DNA from: Thozetella sp. PMI_491
Taxonomy: Eukaryota > Ascomycota > Sordariomycetes > Chaetosphaeriales > Chaetosphaeriaceae
Assembly: GCA_021432635.1 (NCBI GenBank)
Contig: MU270029.1
Span: forward strand, 804,575 to 868,574
Reading direction: 5' to 3'
DNA: 64,000 bases
Shown: positions 1 to 11,920 of the stretch, piece by piece
Layout of the letters: the number at the start of each line of letters is the position of its first letter
Position numbering within the stretch: position 1 is the first letter of the stretch
Position numbers and translations under genes: made by a program
Notes under the pieces: model-generated
Database searches by the model: none
Seen by the model: the letters and a program-made list of their open reading frames with translations, nothing else
Told to the model about the DNA's origin: nothing

Positions 1-2849
1 CCCATGCTCTGGAACAGTCTATTTTCAGTCGTTAGCTTAGGAACAAGCTGCTCTTCGAGTGCAGCGTCGGAGAGCACATTCAAGAGACGATTATCTATCG
101 GAGAGGCTATAAACCAGAGAAATACAAAAGGAAGACAAAAGAAAGCCCACTTTTTTTTTTTTAATTATTTTATTTTTTCGGAACCCAGGGGACGCCCCCC
201 CCCCCCCCCCCCCCCCCCCCCCCCTTCAATGCATCCCGCCATATGATCATGTTGCTCTGTTAGCCGCAGAGTGCCATATTATCCGCCAGGGACCTGCTCG
301 CTCGCCCCGGCCTCCCCCCGCAAGCCGGACGCAGCAGACACACCCCCCTTTCACCTCCCCGGTACGTACTCTATACTGTCCAGATGGCGCCCGGCAACCT
401 CTGCCACCGCCCTGGATCCTCTTACCAAGGCCTTCCCTGTCTCCTCGGCGGTTGGTGACGTGCCAGAGCCATATCCCCAGGGCATGCCTTGCCCCGGCCT
501 TCTGGCCGCCGTCCCCAACGCTGGGTCGGACAACCAACCGCGCCCACCCACGCTCCCGCTGCCCCTCCGCCGTTCCCCAAAAGCGCCCCGGAGGAGGCTG
601 CCTCGGCCTGATGCTGAGCTGCAAGTGCTGCCCTGGCAAGGCAAGGCGGCAAGGACTTTCTCCACCTCCGTTCCATATCTCCTTTATCCCGGATGAAACT
701 GAGAAACAACCAAACAAGCGCCTCGCTTCTGTCCGGGAGAAGGCCGTGAATAGGCCAGCCTTGGGGTAACAACGAGACGCCTTGTACATAGACCAGTGCG
801 GTCACGTTCCCCATCCAGGCCTCGAGAGGGCCGCCTTTGTTTGTTGATACGCAATGTCCGGCCGCGCAATTCCGCTTCATTACACGCCTCCCCTCGCGTC
901 CTTCGTGCGGGTTGCTTCACCCCCCTCCGGAAGCTACCGACCGACCGCCCATCGTCACGCCGCGTGCGCTCATCAGCCTCCTGTAGTCCAGGGTCAGAGC
1001 GAGATGAGTCTTTCGGTTGACCTGCGGGGAGCCAGGACCGCGGCTGTGCCCCCAATCTACCTCACATTGGACTTACATCACGGACTCGACCGCTCGCCAC
1101 CACCACCACCACCGCCCACACTCCCACACCCCCCTCTTCTGCTTCCGAGGCCTGGGATATATTATCCGCCCACTGGGCCGCCTCCACGCCCTCCTCGCGG
1201 CGCCAGTTTCCGGGGGATTCATTTACCCCCGGTATGTAGGTCAGCTCCCACGGCCAAGTTGGAGTCGAGAGACGATGGGGCGGAACCGCAAAGGGCTGGG
1301 GAGACCGTCTAGATCTCGCGCGGGCTGGGCATCCCGGTCTATAAAAAGAGTGGTTTCCTGGCGGCTGGGAAGGTATAAGGCATGCTCTATTATGCTGATT
1401 TTGCATGTATGGACGCGTCTGTGGTACAAATGCGGCCTGATGAGTGGCAGCCAAATTACTAGGTTTTGGCTGAACTCAACGTGGCATATTAGGCTTTTCG
1501 AGCCCTCCTGGTCTTGGGGTCGTTGCTTGCCGCTCCAAGGGCCCCATCGCCTCGTGCCACCGCGCCTGCGCGCCACCTGAGACCCCGGGCGCCGGTTTTT
1601 TCTATCTCGAGCATTTCCCGCGCCGTACTCGACGTGGCTCGAGGCAGACGAGGGCACCGTGCGGTGCCCCCCCCTCCTTGGCTTGTCAGCAACTAGTCAT
1701 TCTACCCCTCGGCACAGAGTAATCATGGAGCCTTCATCAACGAACGCCGATCGACCCTTCTCCTAGCTGTAGTCGTCGTCGTCTCTCACGGGGGCCTCTC
1801 GACATTCGAGCGCTCCCATTACCCGTGCCCTTTTCTGGGTCGGTGGCACAGGCGAGAGACTACGGGTTCCCGGGCCGGAAGGGGTGGCCGCGCGGGCCAA
1901 CACACATGGTCTTGAAGGCCCAGACACCCAACCACTTCGTTGCATGCGGCCTGAGAAGAGGCAATTCCTTGGCCTCGTCCTGGCTGATGGGCGGTTCCCA
2001 GCAATGGCGCCGGACTCTTTGGAGCACGTTGCAAATCGACTGATGGCTTGTGCAGTAGCGCCCCATGAGCCGCTTACGGCTCTTGGCCTAGCACCTCCGG
2101 CCGCATGACACCGAGGACTCCTATTGACCAAAAGTCTGCCATAGCGTACTTCGCTCCTTGGCCCCTAATGACGTTCGGATTCCATGTCGCTTTCGAGAGC
2201 GATCGTACTTTTCGTGCAGACACCCGGACCTTCGCAGCCATCCCCCTTTTTATCGGCCCGGCCGGGGACCGCCGTAGGCAGGGCGAGCCCGGATCACGGT
2301 GAGGTCTGGTACGGAGCCTGCCACCTGCCGAACTGCGCATCAGTTTCGGGAGTCGGGGAGGGGCGCTCCCTGGTAGTGGTCGGGGTAGGTCGGATCCTTC
2401 GCTGGTAATTACATTACCTGCCAGAAAGGGAACACCAAACAGCGGTGGTACGCCCGTGCTCTAATGAGATGTCGCCGTGCCTCGCCGCGAAGCCTGCGAG
2501 GCCGGACTGCCCCCGGGGAGCTCAAGGATTCACGAGGTATACGGCGCGGATCGGTCTCGAAAGTGGAACAGAGAAGACGAGAGAGAGAGAAGGGAGGGTA
2601 AAAAAAACAATATCACTTGCCTGCTAAGGCGCTACTACCTGGATCGTCTAGGTGCCTAGTCTCTGGTTCTACTAAAGCAACTTGGGCTTCGCCCCGAGCC
2701 TAACCCAATGTGCGCATGTTTAGGGGTATCAACGCCATGCCTGAAGCTGCCTCGCCAGCGCCTCCCCCCTCGTCGTCGAAACTCTATGTGCCGTGATCGA
2801 ACTCCCCACAGCCCCGCCACTGGGCATTAATTATTATCTTTCTTCCTCG
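1..2849. other. Intergenic region, no supported gene
   Basis: GC-rich stretch left of the ankyrin gene. Open frames exist on both strands, but they overlap one another, are rich in Pro, Arg and Ala, and show no recognisable domain or exon chain, so I treat them as composition artefacts. It holds a T12 run followed by a C30 run near position 200, and CCACCA-type runs near 1098-1113. It may include the regulatory or untranslated region of a gene beyond the left edge; nothing here shows which. Confidence 0.5.
151..224. repeat. T12 tract followed by C30 homopolymer
   Basis: A run of 12 T (151-162) is followed by mixed AT sequence and then an uninterrupted run of 30 C (195-224). A perfect C30 tract is unusual, and its length is likely to be unstable or misjudged by sequencing. 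On the opposite strand it is a G30 run that could form G-quadruplex structures. Confidence 0.9.
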
Positions 2850-5010
2850 TCATTTATACCTCCACGTATCGAGAAGTTCGGCGACCCTGTCGTGGCCTCT
2901 CTGCCTGGCCAAGCCCGCCGGCGTCCCTTGTCTATAGTTTTTCTCCTCCCTATAATCCTCAAGGTTGTCATAGACGGCGTGGGCCAGGAACTGCTTCGCT
3001 CCTTTCTGTAGTAGCAACTTGACTGCTTCGTAGCTTCCCATGCTCGCTGCGTAGTGCAGCGCGGTCGCTCCTCTCTTGTTCTGGTGGTTCACGTCGAAGG
3101 CGGGCCGGCTGCCGAGGCCCGCTAGCTTCTTGCTCCGCCGAACCCGCAGGCCCAGCAGGAAGCGAAGCACTTCGGGCGCAGACGCCGCGGCGAAGAGCAA
3201 AGTATCGTCGGCCGTGGTCCGCGCGTGGATGTCGGCGTTGTGCTTGTCGATCAGCAGCCGTAGCGTCGAAAGCTGACCGCCCTCGGCCGCGAAGAACAAG
3301 GGCGTGTGGCCGCCCCAGATGGTAGCGTCCGCCTGGGCCCCCTTGGAGAGCATCAGCTCGATTATTCCGTCTAGGCCGAGCCGCGCCGCCTGATGCAGCG
3401 GTGTGAGGTTGAGGCGGCCCTGTGGTCGGTAGAGATCGCCCCCTTCCTCTATCAACATGCGGACAATCTCGATCCTGCCCGCAGTCTTCTTGTCGCCCTC
3501 GCCGCTAGACTTCGCCCACTTCAGTGCGCACCACAGCATCGACTCCCTATCTGGTGAGAGCGGACTTGCGTCGGCTCCGCAAGCGAGAAGAGCCTTGACA
3601 ACCGACGCGTGGCCCATGACTACGGCTAAGTCCAACGGCCGACCGCCAGCAGCATTAGTGGCATCGATCGGCGCGTCCGCCTTTGCGAGCATCTGCGCGA
3701 TCTCGACGTGTCCGTTCTGGGCTGCCATGTGCAAAGGGGTATTGCCGCTCTTGCTGCACTTTCTGACATCTGCACCCTTCTCTAGCAATACTTCCGCGAC
3801 CAACTGATTGCCCAGTGCGGCCGCCATCAGCAGCGGCGTGCTCAGCTTCGACCCGCGCTTGTTGAGGTCCGCACCGGCCTTGATCAGCACCTCAGCAATG
3901 TCGGTGCATCCGGCCGTGATGGCAGCCAGCAGCGGTGTCGACTCTCCCGTCCTCCTGTCGACCTGCACTCCGCCCTGGCAGAGAACCCGCACGATCCCCG
4001 CGCTCCGCTTCGTGATGGCGACCCCGAGCAACGTCTTTCCACCCGGCGTGGCGACCTCGAGATCAGCACCGCAGTTGATGAGCTGCCGGGTCGAGCCCAG
4101 GCGCGAGAAAGAGACGGCCTCGAGCAGCGGAGTGTGGCCGACGCCGTCTTGGAGCTCCATATCGGCTCCGTGGCCGGCCAGCGCCAGGATCGTGCTGTCG
4201 GAAGGCGAGAGCTCGGCAGCATGATGCAGCGCGCTGCGTCCCGTGTTGTCGACGGCGGTGGGATCCGCTCCGAGCTCGCACATCAGCGCGATAAAGTCGT
4301 CGGGGAAGCCCTGGCGGACGGCGCTGATGAGGGCCGTCTCGCCGGCCAAGTTGCGCGCTTCCATGAACGCCCCAGCGAGCACGAGGTATATCGCGATGGG
4401 CACCGAGCCGGTGGCTAGCGCTCGCTGCAGGGGAGTTAGGGGAGATCCAGGGCGCGACGCGTTTGGGTTGGTGCCCTTGTCCACGTCCTCGAGCAGCTCG
4501 AAGACCGCATGGCTGTCCTTGCGGTCGATGGCGTAATGCAGCTCCTCTGCTCGCCTCCGACTTGATTCAATCTTGGTGCTGGGCCGGCGCTCCAGCCGAG
4601 AGGCGATGGCCTCCATTTCCGGCCGCTCCAGCACCCGAGGCATGTCTATCATGACTGTCCTTGACCTGAGCGACGGGACGTCATCTTGTGATGATGAGAG
4701 CCCCGAGGAAGACCGGGTGCTATCGGCCTGCTGGCACAACCGCGCAGCGGTTATCGCTTTGTCTCTATTGGAAACTGCGTGAGTGCCAATGGCCTCGGCC
4801 GGGGGCTGCTAGGAAGACATACGCTTTTACGAGGTCCATCAAGGACGCGCAGGATGCGCGCAAGTCTGGGAAGTTGGCGGAGAGAGGTGACGGCATGGGA
4901 GACAATCCTGGAAAGTTGGCCGAGAGGGGGGACGGCGCCGGCGACAGCCCCGGAAAGGCTGCAGCCGTCGGGGAGAGCCCCAGCCCGCTGTCCAAGCTGA
5001 GGCAATCCAT
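2850..5010 (-). CDS. Ankyrin-repeat protein with Ser/Pro-rich N-terminus
   Basis: Cytosolic-type ankyrin protein of unknown partner. The main exon (4764-2850) encodes about a dozen ankyrin modules, with repeated TPL(L/H)xAAxxG and LLxxGADv signatures from about residue 160 to the C-terminus. An upstream exon (ending at 4823) joins through a 58-nt intron with a GTATGT donor and an ATAG acceptor; the phase matches (GC+A). That exon encodes two copies of a PGLSPxPSPLSANF module, likely a disordered phosphorylatable segment. I placed the start at ATG 5010 (MDCLSLDSG), giving 700 residues. The same frame stays open to an ATG at 5298, so the N-terminus may be about 96 residues longer. No membrane segment or signal peptide is visible, and no enzymatic domain is seen. 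A scaffold role is inferred only from the repeat type. Confidence 0.8.
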
Positions 5011-7145
5011 CCAGTCGGTGTCGCAGGATGCCGCCTCTGAGCTGTCTAGGGTGATGCCTGGTGGCCAGGAGCGGCTCGTCGACGACAGGGGTTTCCGAGG
5101 AGACGGCACACGGAACAAAGCACGGGGGAGCGAGCACTTGTGCGAAATGTCCCGCGCGGAGGCTGCATCTGGAATATGTACGCACTGCGAAAGCCCCTGG
5201 CAACAAAGGCACAAGAAGGGTTGGGGCCGGGTCCAGGCCTCGCTCCATACCGGCGCCAAATCTTCAGCTCGCCCATGTGGTAGATGTGCAGCTAACATCA
5301 ACCGCCCCTTGCACTTGCGGAGCTAAGGCACCACTAGCTGTACCTTGAGCCAAGCAAGCTTAATTCATGACAGAGCTAGGCGCCAGGTTGGGCCTAGGGG
5401 TCGTCGCCATGTCCATCTTCGGCCAAAATCGAGATTGGTGGCACACGCACGCAGCTGGTACCGGCAGAGCGGTCCTCAGGCCACAGGGAGGCTATTGACG
5501 AATCGACGCACCGAGGGCGCGCCGCTAGTCGCGCGCCAGGGACCCGGGCCAACCAGCGCGCAAAAGCCCTCTACCCCGAGTTTGCTTATTTGCGTCTAGG
5601 GAATAAGGGGAATAATTAAAGCCCTCTCCTCACACCACTCCCCTGGGGCAGCGAAGAGGTGGTCCCGGAATTGTGGCTGCACATGACGCCACTCTTGGTA
5701 CCCGAGGCGTACGGGCCCGCTGCTAGTGTTAGGGCAATGGACCACGCCTCGCGGCACTACAGCTGGTTGGGCAGCTCGCGATCCTCACGCCCCGGAAACC
5801 CTCCACAGTCCCGACTGCGATCGCCGTCGCTGCTCTCCATCAGAACCGCGGGTGTGTCCCGAGCTAGTTTAAGTGCCGCCCGGGGCCCCGAAGGTCTAGA
5901 CCGCAGCGTGCACAACCACACGGTCTGGGCGCCCGGTCCGTCTATCAGGTAGAGAGCCTCATGGCGGCGAAGGCTTGTCTAGACATCAGCCAGGCGTCTG
6001 AAGTGACTAGCGGTGCAGCCCTTGGCTCGGTGCAAACGTGGCCCTCTGGCTATTATCTCTATCGGTCGTATTCGGAAGGGATGTGTGTTTCTCCTGGCGT
6101 CAACCGAAACGAAAGCATCAGCAGCCACATTCCCAAGCCGTCACGTCGTGGCACCTCGACAAGAGGTCCTGGTGTCCGCTAGCCCTCTGTCCCACGGGTG
6201 CTGGGATGGCACTATCTATTGCCACCCGGCAACCAGATACTTGCGTTCTCCCGTTGCTGGTGTTCCGGTAATCCAGATGCAGTGGTGTATCGCAGGCCAC
6301 GGGGGGCCGCGGGGGAAACTCGGCTGATGGTTCGGTCAAACGGCTTCAGGTAACAGACATAAATACGCGGTACTAATACCGACAGTTGAGTCTCTCACTC
6401 GTATGCATCAATTACAATAACGCATGACGTTTCAAAGGAGAAAGGTGAAGCAGAACCAATTGCTCTTAGACAGGTCTTTATCATGGCAAGCATTCCGTCA
6501 CAAGACGCACATACCTTTTAGGCACAGGGACCATAGATCTTAACCTTTACAAGTCCCAATCATTGAGCCCCCAGACTTATGGACCCCATTTCAGGGGTTA
6601 ATAGAGAAGAGTAAACAGACCCGGTCGAGGTGCCGATCTCGTCCATAACAGGCCCATCACACGGCGCCCAGCCTCACGATTTAAGCTCGTATCCTACTTC
6701 AAAGAAAATATGAGGCTATTAGTTTTTTCAAACAATATTTCTGCTCATTATACCGCCGAATCCTAGGGCTTGGGGGCCTTACCCTCGTTCAACTCGATGC
6801 TACGGTCTCTACTCAACCCTAACCCTACCCAGGCTCTTGTACCCAGCCAGATGCCAAGACCTTTGCCGAGGGCCCGTGCTCCTAGCTCTCTACCTTGCGA
6901 TCCTTACCTAAGGCAAGGTTGTAGCCACCAGCTTGACCTGTCACCGAGGGGCAGGCGAACTTAAATGTGCTCTGTTCAACGACGAACCCACGACAACAGC
7001 AACGGAAACGGGTTCGCAACGATAAACTCGAAGGTGTATATTGCCTGCGTATCGAATATCCGTCACGGTGGCGAGCATCTTGTGGTCCAAGAGAGAGGGT
7101 TCCTCTTCGGACCCCCCCAAGGCGCCGGCCACGCAACCACAGGAC
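5011..7145. other. Intergenic region between divergent genes
   Basis: About 2.1 kb between the ankyrin gene (minus) and MIX23 (plus). It probably holds both promoters. Part of its left end (to 5298) may be coding if the ankyrin protein starts further upstream. The section 6340-6770 is noticeably more AT-rich. No convincing exon chain or RNA gene was seen. Confidence 0.45.
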
Positions 7146-7803
7146 ATGGCAGACCCGCAGCCGCAGCCAACCCTGACGCCGCAGTTCTGCTTCTCCACGA
7201 CGGCGCTGAGAGGTTGATACTCCCCCCCGTGATGCCGAGTGAACCGAGGTCTATGGCCTGAGCTGACATGTCTGGGCCGATGCAGACTTCTTGCGGATCT
7301 CTCGGGGCACGATCGACGACTCCATCACCCAGAATCTTAACGCCCTGGTCACGCCGGCGGCGGCCGGGTTCGATCCGTCCTCGACCGCCACGCCGAGCCG
7401 GCGACCGCTTGGTCGCCGCATCGACCCGCAATCCTGCCAGAGCTTCCGAGACAAGGTGCTTTTCCCGTCATGGAGCGCCCGGGCCGAGGTGCTCAGCTAC
7501 TGCGCCTTGGTGGCCACCAGCCCCGACCCCGATGACCCCGAGGCGGCACTGCGCGAGGCCGAGAACCTGCGAAACAAGGAGAAGGTCGTCAACGAGCGGC
7601 TCGACCCCTACTCGGCCCGCTACTTCCCCCGGGAGGGGCGCACCGAGAAGCTGGCTGCGCTGATGCGACAGGAGAGGGGGGTCGAGCACATCGTCAGGAC
7701 CCGGAGCTGGGGGATCGTCCGGGAGCGATGTGGAGGCGACCTGCCCGAGGATTGGGAAGAAGCATTCGCCGCTTGGAAACGGCGGCCACCAGTGACCTTG
7801 TAG
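7146..7803 (+). CDS. MIX23: MIX23 / caffeine-induced death protein 2 family
   Basis: Small soluble protein of the Cid2/MIX23 family (CCDC58 in animals), which in yeast is an intermembrane-space factor that supports mitochondrial protein import. There are two exons: 7146-7212, encoding MADPQPQPTLTPQFCFSTTA and LR, and 7286-7803. They join in phase 1 across a 73-nt intron with a CTGAC branch site. The product is about 193 residues. Family landmarks are RISRGTIDDSI near the N-terminus, two cysteines about 21 residues apart in the middle (QSC...SYC), and the C-terminal block RSWGIVRERC, which matches the RSWKVFNERC block of animal homologues. The N-terminal Cys sits where homologues have it. The single-exon frame starting inside exon 2 lacks the conserved first Cys, so the spliced model is preferred. 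Identification is by motif recall, not by a search. Confidence 0.85.
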
Positions 7804-8546
7804 ACCACCCGGGAGGCAATGTGTACGATAAAACCAAGACATGGGCCTATAGTCGCCTTGCCGCATCCCGGGATGCACCTTTCCGCATGCAGGGGGCATA
7901 GAGAGAAGAGGAGTTCGCGGAGAACAGTTAGCATTAGCGTAATCACCACTGTGTATATACTAGCATGCGGCTCCGGGGCGGGAGCGGGTGCTTGCCGCCG
8001 CATACTGCATGTTTTTGTCCTCCAGGTGCCGCCGCCGGCGGAGAGCACGACTCGGGTGGCAGCTGTCAGCTGTTGTGTACTGCGTCGGCGACGCTCAAGA
8101 CAAGCAGCAGCTGCCGTAGTGGGGGGAAGCTCCTTTCCCCGGCCACGAAAGCAAAAAGTGGATCCCGCTCCAAACCACCTGCGCCGCCAAATCGGGCGAC
8201 CCCAGCTTCTCTCGACACTCAAAACTTCTCGGCCTCAAGCACACGACATTGCGTTTTGTCTCCACCCCATTCGACCGCGCTCCTCTCCTCGGCGAGACTA
8301 TTGCGCCAATTGCTCCTCCCAGACGGATCTTCCTGTCGCCCTCGACAGCCCTTGCGCCTCTTCAAACCCCTCCCGGGCCTTGCAGCGCACACCGGAAATT
8401 TGACTCTGGCCCATTGGATAATCGGCGAAGCTTCCGCACATCTCCGACCACCACCCACCTCCCCCCCTCGTGCGGCTCCTCCTCCTCCTTGGCCGGCGTG
8501 GGCACCTCGACTTTAATATCCGCGAGCGCCCCCGGAACCTCCCCAA
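7804..8546. other. Intergenic region upstream of NAA15
   Basis: About 740 bases between MIX23 and NAA15. The last 250 bases before the NAA15 start are C/T-rich, as is common in 5' leaders of filamentous fungi. No gene is supported here. Confidence 0.5.
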
Positions 8547-10894
8547 ATGCCGCAAACGCTGAGCACGAGAGAGGCCAACCTCTTTCGCAGCGTCATCCGC
8601 CACTATGAAGACAAGCAGTACAAGCGGGGCCTCAAGGCGGCCGAGCAGATCCTCAAAAAGAACCCTAAGCATGCCGATACCATGTCGATGAAGGCGTTGA
8701 TCCTCAATGCTCAGGGCCAGCCCGACGAGGCCTTTGCCCTCGCCAAGGAGGCCCTTACCATCGACATGAAGTCGCACATCTGCTGGCACGTGTACGGCAT
8801 CCTCTACCGCACCGCCAAGAACTTCGACGAGGCCATCAAGGCCTACAAGTTCGCCCTCAAGCTAGAGCCAGACTCGCAGCAGATCCAGCGCGACCTCGCC
8901 ATCCTCCAGATCCAGATGCGCGACTACCAGGGCTACGTCCAGAGCCGCCTGCAGATGCTCAAGGCCCGGCCCCAGATCCGCCAGAACTGGACCGCCCTGG
9001 CCGTCGCCTACCACCTCGAGGGCAACCTGCAGGAGGCTGAGAACATCCTCTCGACCTACGAGAAGTCACTAAACGCGCCGCCCTCCAAGACCGACGTCGA
9101 GAACTCCGAAGCCGTCTTGTACAAGAACTCGATCATCGCCGAAAGCGGCGAAGTCGCGCGAGCGCTGGAGCACCTCGAGAACGATGCCAAGAACAGCCTC
9201 GACCGCCTGGGCTTCCTCGAGCTGCGTGCGAAATACCTGGCCGAGCTGGGCAAGAAGGAGGACGCCACCAAGGCCTACCGCGCCCTCATCGACCGGAATC
9301 CAGACCACACTGAGTACTACTGGGACCTGCTGAAGGTCCTGGACATCCCCGACAGCGACGCCGCCGCGAAGCAGGCCGTCTTCGACGAGTACGCCGACAA
9401 ATATCCCCGCTGCGATGCAGCCCGTCGCCTACCGCTGGACTTCTTGACAGGTATGTGCCGCTCCGATAGCCTCCAATCACTGGGGCACTCGTTAACGACG
9501 CTGCAGGAGACCAGTTTAGAACAGCAGCAAAGAGCTACCTGGCCCGTATGTTCGACAAGGGTGTTCCGTCTACATTTGCCAACCTGAAGCACCTGTACAG
9601 CGATGCGTCCAAGAAGGCGGCCCTCCCGGCTCTCGCGGAGGAGTATCTCGCCGGCCACAAGGCCAACGCCGGCGCCCAGGCCAACGGCGACAGCTCTAAG
9701 GGTGAGGGCGCGGCCCTGTACTTCTTGGCGCAGCACTACAACTACCACCTCAGCCGGGACCTCGCCAAGGCGCTGGAGTACGTTGAGAAGGCCATTCAAT
9801 TGGATCCCAAGAGCGTCGACTTCCACCAGACGAGAGCCAGGATATACAAGCACCAAGGGGACGCGCCTAAGGCCGCGGAGGCGATGGACCAGGCTCGCCT
9901 GCTCGACACCCGGGACCGTTATATTAACTCCAAAGCCGCGAAGTACCAGCTGCGCAACAATGAGAACGAGAAGGCATTGACCACAATGGGCCTGTTCACG
10001 AGGGCCGAGACCCCGGGCGGACCGCTAGCGGACCTCGTCGACATGCAGTGCCTCTGGTTCCTTTCGGAGGACGGCGAGGCCTGGGAGAGGCGGGGCAACC
10101 TAGCCATGGCGCTCAAGCGATTCCACACCATTTACAACATCTTTGACATCTGGCAGGAGGATCAGTTCGACTTCCACAGCTTCTCGCTGCGCAAGGGTCA
10201 GATCCGCGCTTACATCGACATGGTGCGGTGGGAGGACCGGCTTAGGGAGCACCCACTCTACGCACGGGCCGCCCTCGATGCCGCACGTGTGTACCTAGGT
10301 CTCTACGACCGACCCCAGAATGCGAACGGATCAAACGGCGTCAACGGCGACGGCGCTGCCGATGGTGGAGACGCCGCCGCCGAGAAGAAGAAGGCAGCCA
10401 AGAAGGCCAAGAAGGAAGCCCAGAAGGCCGAGCGCGAGGCGGCTGAGAAGACTGCCAAGCAGGACCCTAACAAGACGACCGTGAAGGGCAAAGAGGAGGA
10501 TACCAAGAAGAAGGATGACGACCCCAACGGGCTCAAGCTCTTGGCGACGACCGACCCCCTCGGCGAGGCCACCAAGTTCCTGGTTCCGGTGCTTCAGTTC
10601 GCCCCCAAGAATATCGACGGCCAAATCGCCGGGTTTGAGGTCTACATCCGGAGGAGTAAGTAACGCCAAGCCACAGAGCGCTCTACCACTCCGCTTCTTT
10701 TGCTGACGCTCTCTCTAGAAAAGTATCTCCTCGCGCTGCGCTGTCTCAATGCGGCGCTAAGTCTCGACAAGGCGCACCCCAAGGCACAAGAGCAGGTCAC
10801 TCGGTTCCAGCAGGCTGTCAAGCCTGTCCTTTCTTCCCTCCCGCCCAAGGTCCAGGAGATCATCAAGTCCGAGTTTACGGCCGCGTCCCTCTAG
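8547..10894 (+). CDS. NAA15: NatA N-terminal acetyltransferase auxiliary subunit
   Basis: Ribosome-associated scaffold of the NatA complex, which carries the catalytic Naa10 and acetylates nascent N-termini after Met removal. Three exons, 8547-9450, 9507-10655 and 10719-10894, join in matching phases to give 742 residues, the usual size for fungal Naa15. The N-terminus (LSTREANLFRSVIRHYEDKQ) is a hallmark of the family. TPR-like helical pairs follow throughout (KRGLKAAEQILKKNPKHADT, ALEYVEKAIQLDPKSVDFHQ). A Lys/Ala/Glu-rich low-complexity insert lies at about residues 595-660, where homologues also carry a charged linker. The C-terminus ends in a KVQEIIKSEF helix. No catalytic residues are expected in this subunit. 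The second intron splits an AAA lysine codon, restoring RRKKYLLALRCLNAAL. Confidence 0.95.
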
Positions 10895-11920
10895 AGGTGC
10901 GGCGCAGAGCCCCGCGCTCAGCGCCAGGACAGCGCCGAGCACATGCATTCGGCGGTCCGGACGGCGCACCTGCTCGGGCGGGGGAAGGCCACGTCCTAGG
11001 AGGAATTGCGAGATGTTCCCCAGCTCGGGGCCGTCGCCGCCGGCAGGGCCGTGAGTATCACGGACGGGCTGGGGCAACGAGAAGTAGGTGGAGGAGCGTG
11101 GTTGGAGCAAGCAGTAAAGCAGAGGTGGCTCGAGGCGCTACTGTCGGCCTAGGTGGTGGTGTGTGGCATTTTGGTATCCCATGGTCCGGGCGCCCCCCCA
11201 AGGTTGGGCCTGACTGGCTGTGCATTATAAGCTTAAAAGGGGGAAAAGATTGCGGGGTGCATTGCTCATGGATGGGTGGTGGATTTAGAACCAGACTCAG
11301 ATGACGGATTTAACCCATTGTCGCTGACCCTCTTACCCAATGGCTCTATGTCCGGCCCTGTGGCACCCTCTCCCTTGTTCTGCTTCTTATCGCGCCCAGG
11401 TCGAGCAACACGCTCTGAGGCGGGGAGAGGGCTTCACATCAAAAAGTGTTGTAGCATTGGGTCCCTCTTGGGCCGGAAGTTGTAGCTTGCCAGTCCGTGT
11501 GTCCCGGACCGCGGACTCTTCGTGGAGACCGGAGACTGCCCCGTTTCGGCTGAGCGCCCCGATCCCCTGTTCCGCGGGGCCCGGAGGGAGGGAGTACCTC
11601 GACCAGGCCCCGCCCACGAGCCAAACTTCCCAGGCCTCGGTCTTTTTGCGTCAGCCTAGTCGGCTTAGTCGGACTTCGTCTCACCAAAGCTCCTTTTAGC
11701 GTTTACGTTTTGCGAAATACCTACTATCTTCCAGTCTCTCGTTCAACGCATTTTTGACCCTCGTTGTTCTTAATTGTACAACTAGGCTCTCCATAATCGC
11801 CTCCGCACCCCGGCCCCCGCATCCAACGGTTCCCTCGTGTCCGCCCCTTTCGCCGAAAAAAATCACATGCATTGCTAGTCTCCGGCCATAGGACCTCACG
11901 GTGCCCGACAAGACGTACCC
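10895..11920. other. Intergenic region, no supported gene
   Basis: About 1 kb between NAA15 and the sphingoid-base kinase, both on the plus strand. It should contain the 3' end of the first transcript and the promoter of the second. No exon chain, RNA gene or repeat was recognised. Confidence 0.5.

Noticed and set aside
6814-6829. CCCTAA-like telomeric repeat
   Set aside because: Only about two units occur inside ordinary sequence, so it is not a telomere or a clear interstitial array.
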